This document shows, one piece after another, positions 59,545 to 64,000 of a stretch of DNA of 64,000 bases (position 1 is the first letter of the stretch; every line of letters begins with the position of its first letter). The translations under genes were made by a program, and so were the position numbers. Under the pieces are notes generated by a model. That model ran no database searches, had not been told where the DNA came from, and saw only the letters and a program-made list of their open reading frames with translations. The stretch comes from Lyophyllum atratum. Taxonomy: Eukaryota; Basidiomycota; Agaricomycetes; Agaricales; Lyophyllaceae. The stretch lies in NCBI GenBank assembly GCA_014905825.1, contig JACGCN010000006.1, forward strand, positions 496,001 to 560,000. The letters are read 5' to 3'.

Positions 59545-62500
59545 ATGGCCTCCGATGCCGTGAGGAAAGTACAGAACAAGCTCTTCCGAGGTGGCCACGC
59601 CGATCCCCAGTCCGCATCGCAAGATCGTGAAGGAGGGCTCACCATAGACATCCCTAAGCCTGCTCCAGCACCCGGTCCTGGACCTGCTCCACCACCTAAG
59701 CTCGCAAAGCAGTCGGACTCATCCCCGAAGTATTCTGCTGAGAGGGAGGAGCAGACGAATCGTCAACGGCTAGCTCAAAAATTGGGCGGCGAATATGAAG
59801 GGGCGGAGAAGTACAGACTTCTACAAGATGGCAAAAGGGAGAAACATTGGAAGCGGTGGGGTCCTTATCTGAGCGATCGGCAATGGGTGAGTGCGAATTT
59901 GCAATGGTGCGTGACTGAAAGCTGGACATGTTTTGTCATCGATAGGCGACTATACGCGAGGACTACTCTGCTAATGGCGATGCCTGGAGTCATTTCCCTC
60001 ACGAGCACGCGCGTTCTCGTGCCTACCGTTGGGGTGAAGATGGGATCGCTGGTATTTCGGATAACCACCAGCGTCTATGCTTCGCTCTGTCACTTTGGAA
60101 TGGAGAGGATCCCATTATCAAAGAACGTCTGTTCGGCGTTACTGGCCACCAAGGAAACCACGGTGAAGACGTGAAGGAGCTATATTACTATTTGGACTCG
60201 ACCCCAACACACTCCTATATGAAATTTCTGTATAAATACCCCCAGCGGAGGTATCCATACGAGGAGCTGGTGGCGGAGAATCAGCGACGGGACCGTGAAG
60301 TCGCCGAGTACGAGATATTGGACACAGACGCGTTTGATGAAGATCGCTACTGGGACGTGTTCGTCGAGGTTAGTCTTCGAAAATTACTTCTTACACGCCA
60401 TCTCATCTTGCATCTGTAGTATGCGAAAGATGCTGATGATCCTGACAATATCTACGTTCGTATTACAACATACAACCGCGGGCCCGATCCTGCTACCCTC
60501 CACATTATCCCTCAATTCTGGTTCCCAAACACTTGGTCCTGGCCTCTTGAGAAGCCTCCCATGCCCTCTCTCACGGGATCTATCCGTGGCCCCGATAATA
60601 ATAAGATTGGCTGCATCACAGCGCGGCACCCCGACCTAGGCAAAACTCACCTCTACTGTCTCCCCTCGCCCCCTCCTGTCTCGCCCTCCGGCAACTTCGG
60701 GGTCGACCCGGAACTCAACGCAGTCGAACCCAACTTGCTTTTCACCGAGAATAACACGAACTTCAGCAGGCTGTACGGTGGGACCAACGAGACACCTTAT
60801 GTCAAGGACGCATTCCACGATCACATCATCCCTGGGCACCGCCCGCCCGCATCCGAGTCGCGCGAGGAGAGCTTCTTCTCTCCACGGATCCGCTCGCGCA
60901 CGGCATCGTCCTTTGGTGATGAGCGTCCAGATGTCCCGGAGTCAGGCCCATGCACGCCCTTCCCAACCACATCTACTTTCGTGAACCCCGAGAAGAAGGG
61001 CACAAAATCTGCCGCGCAGTATGTCTTCGCCGACGTACCAGGCAACGGCGGATGTGCCGTTGTACGTCTTAAGATCACGCCGTCGCGTCTCGGGAAGGAT
61101 GCGACCCTTGAGGATGAGGTGCTGTTTGACGATGCGGTTGAGGAGAGGAGGCAGGAGGCAGATGAATTCTATGGGTCGTTGGTGTTTGGGCCGATCAGCG
61201 ATGATCTGAAACAGATCATGAGGCAGGCGCTGGGTGGGATGCTGTGGACCAAGCAGCATTACAGGTTCATCCAGAAGGCGTGGATTGAGGGCGATCCAGG
61301 ACAGCCACCACCACCGCCGGAGCGGAAATTCATACGGAACAGGGTGCGTGCTACTTCCTTTTCCTATGAGCCAGATTTCTGACATTGCTCATCACTCATA
61401 GGAGTGGAGACACATGCACATCGAGGACATCCTTTCTATGCCCGACAAGTACGCTTCATTCACAGCTTAATTGCGCATATATCTCATCTTCGATTGTCTC
61501 TCAGGTGGGAATACCCATTCTTTGCAGCATGGGACACAGCGTTCCACTGCATTCCCCTCGCCGTCGTCGATCCCGCCTTTGCAAAGTCGCAGCTCGACTT
61601 ATTAACTCGCGAGTGGTACATGAAGCCTGATGGCCAGATTCCCGCGTATGAGTGGAATTTCAGTGATGTCAACCCACCTGTCCATGCTTGGTGCGCCTCA
61701 CCCATCTTTGTCGAGTTGGTTCGGTAGGCTAATTGAGCTGTGATAGGGCGACTTTCCGTGTTTTCAAGATAGAGCGTAAACTGACGGGTAAAGAAGATTT
61801 GCCGTTCCTTGAGCGCGTATTCCAGAAGCTGTTGCTTAATTTCACTTGGTAAATACCTATTATTTGGCGGGTGTGTAGTTGCTGATATTCGACATAGGTG
61901 GGTAAATCGAAAGGATCAGGGTGGCAACAACGTTTTCGAGGGCGGATTCCTTGGGCTGGACAATATTGGCGCGTTTAACCGCTCAGAGCCTTTGCCTACT
62001 GGCGGAACACTGCGTCAGGCAGATGGGACGGCGTGGATGGCGTTTTATTGTCTTAACATGTACGCCATACATTACCTTTCTGACATGGATCGATGCTGAC
62101 CTGGGTGATCGAAGGTTGAACATGGCGCTTGAGCTCGCTAAACACAATCCAGTCTACGAGGACATCGCGTCCAAGTTCTTTGAGGTCCGTTTATCTATCT
62201 GATGCACGTACAATACTCGACTGACCTCCTTACAGCACTTCATCTTCATCGCCGATGCCATGACTTACAAGGAGGGCGACGATGAAATCAGCCTCTGGAA
62301 CGACCAGGACGGGATGTACTACGACGCCATCGAATTCGGGCCCGGCAATGCCATGCAGCTCCCCGTCCGCAGCCTCGTGGGGCTCATTCCCCTATATGGG
62401 ACCCTGGTCCTCGAGCCCGCCGTGCTGAACCGCTTCCCGGGATTCAAGAAACGCGTGGAATGGTTCCTGGACAACCGGCCCGAGGTGTCGGCGAGGAACA

Positions 62501-63737
62501 TGGCCAATATGAAAGGTAACATTCATGCCACCTACCCTCCGACCGGTTCTTCGTTGCTGATGTGTGCAGTTGGCGGGAAGGAGCAGAGGAGACTTTTGGC
62601 CCTGGCGAGCAAGGAACGCCTCGTAAGGATTTTGGAGAAGATGTTGGATGAGGATGAGTTTTTGAGTGAGCATGGGATTAGATCGTGCGTTTTGAGTGCT
62701 TCTTGTTTCTGTCATTCGACTGACTTCCTTTTGTCTTCCCGCATATAGCCTGTCCAAAGCACATAAAGATCATCCGTGGGGGATGGACGTGAACGGTCAG
62801 CGTTATGAGGTCGGGTACTGGCCCGGAGATTCGAAGTCGGGGATGTTTGGTGGGAACTCGAACTGGAGAGGTCCGATCTGTGGGTGCCTTCTTCAAATTC
62901 TTGTTTGTCATTAGGCTTATCCTTTATCCTCAGGGCTGGCTACGAACTTCCTACTTATCGAAAGTCTACAACGATTTTACCAGTACTACGGCGATGATTT
63001 GCAGGTCAAGTTCTCACTCACAATCAAATTATCTGGCAAGTTGTTGATGATGATGTTTTCACTACAGGTTGAATGCCCTACTGGGAGTGGCGACTACATG
63101 AATCTGGTTGGTGTGGCCGAGGAGATTCAGCACCGTATAATCCACATCTTCGGTCGCGATATGGAGGGGCGCCGCGCCACGAACGGCGGAAACGCCAAAC
63201 TTGACCATGATCCCCACTTCCGCGACTATGTCTGGTTCTATGAGGTGGGTACACTTCATTTTACGCCATACGTTTTGTCTTATGCGTGCACTCTCTAGTT
63301 CTTCCATGCGGATAACGGCCGCGGACTTGGGGCATCGCATCAGACTGGCTGGTAAGTCCTCCTTCCATCGTAGACCTACAAACAACTGATGAAAGACAAC
63401 TTGTATTTACCAGGTCCGGTCTTGTAGCGTATCATATTCTCCAAAGTGGCGTGAGCTGCCGCCTGCCAAAGACGCCGAAGAGTGAGACTTCCGCACCCCC
63501 TGTGCTATTTCTATGTTGATTGATTAATGTACGCAGCGCCTCGGAGTCTCGCGCATCATTACTTCGACGATGTGAGTGTCCGATCGCATTTTGCATTGTC
63601 CTGCCAAGAGCTAAAAATGGGCTGTTTTTCAGATTTCCGATGCTGTTTCCGAGGCTGGCGACGATACCAAGTCGGCATTTAGTGCCTATCCTGATTCCGT
63701 ACACACGCTTGGCGATCTCTCTCCTGATGCTTTATAG
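59545..63737 (+). CDS. GH63-type glycoside hydrolase (MGH1-like glucosidase)
   Basis: The ATG at 59545 starts a Pro-rich leader ([20 protein letters not shown]). Many small introns follow. Conserved blocks are [183 protein letters not shown], and [18 protein letters not shown]. The acidic pair in [12 protein letters not shown] is a likely catalytic segment, by family pattern. No secretion signal is seen, so the enzyme is probably intracellular. GH63 members act on alpha-glucosides or mannosylglycerate-like substrates; the substrate here is unknown. The last exon begins [11 protein letters not shown] and ends LGDLSPDAL. Confidence 0.88.
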
Positions 63738-64000
63738 ATTCGATGCTGCTGCGCCACATCTTTTACGTACGATTCCATGGACTTGACAGGCTCATACACG
63801 CAATGCAACATAAATCGTCATCATCGCACTTTTCGGCTGCCATTTGTAGAGATAAAGACTTGTACATGTAGAACTTGGCCGGGTGGTTAGAGGGTGCTAT
63901 TAGGGATAGATACGTGCATGATATCATAAATACAGTTCAATCATATGTTATAACGTGAATCGAACAATGCGGAACACGATACTGCGCAGGAGTATTCTGT
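63738..64000. other. 3' region of the GH63 gene to the window edge
   Basis: AT-rich, no gene recognised. Confidence 0.5.

Overview
The window reads as nuclear DNA of a filamentous basidiomycete, most likely an Agaricomycete (mushroom-forming) fungus. Genes are cut by many short introns, typically about 50 bases with GT..AG ends. There is a KDZ transposase with the CxC2 cysteine cluster, a DUF6534-type membrane protein and a mushroom-type HNH nuclease. Housekeeping genes of clear fungal type (cdc24, PRMT1, Rap1, a gamma-tubulin complex protein) sit between accessory stretches. No rRNA, convincing tRNA or CRISPR array was seen. For several genes the exon chains were built by hand and sum to a multiple of three; those chains are given and deserve more trust than the spans given without them.

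Left accessory part (1-9700): a decayed minus-strand gene with a frameshift and a stop; a seven-exon gene carrying a stand-alone RNase H1 N-terminal domain; a convergent unrecognised basic gene; two perfect-arm DNA hairpins (25-bp and 41-bp arms) in a gene-free stretch; a small unrecognised zinc-ligand-like gene rich in Trp and Gly; a seemingly intact KDZ transposase gene (5084-8771); and, just after it, ten copies of the palindrome TGATATATCA around a diverged tandem duplication.

Middle part (9725-27731): an RWD-PARP protein, an F-box/LRR-like protein, a decayed 2-kb stretch, a phytanoyl-CoA dioxygenase-family enzyme with two tiny adjacent exons, a Rap1-like telomere protein (BRCT plus three Myb-like repeats), a gene-poor 3.4-kb stretch with a HET-domain remnant, and Cdc24 (CH-RhoGEF-PH-PB1).

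Right part (28987-63737): endopolygalacturonase (GH28), an unresolved block, a DUF6534 membrane protein, PRMT1, an RTA1-like membrane protein, a BRI3-like protein, a gamma-tubulin complex protein, a 3-hydroxyisobutyrate dehydrogenase-like enzyme, a carboxymuconolactone decarboxylase-family protein with a 12-nt exon, a mitochondrial carrier, a large RhoGAP protein, a short secreted protein, an HNH nuclease and a large GH63-type glycoside hydrolase.

The genes do not form one pathway. Cdc24 and the RhoGAP act oppositely on Rho-family GTPases and both shape polarity. GH28 and GH63 fit a plant-matter-degrading or saprotrophic life. The most unusual DNA is in 3060-3512 and 8845-9606; neither is explained by the genes around it.
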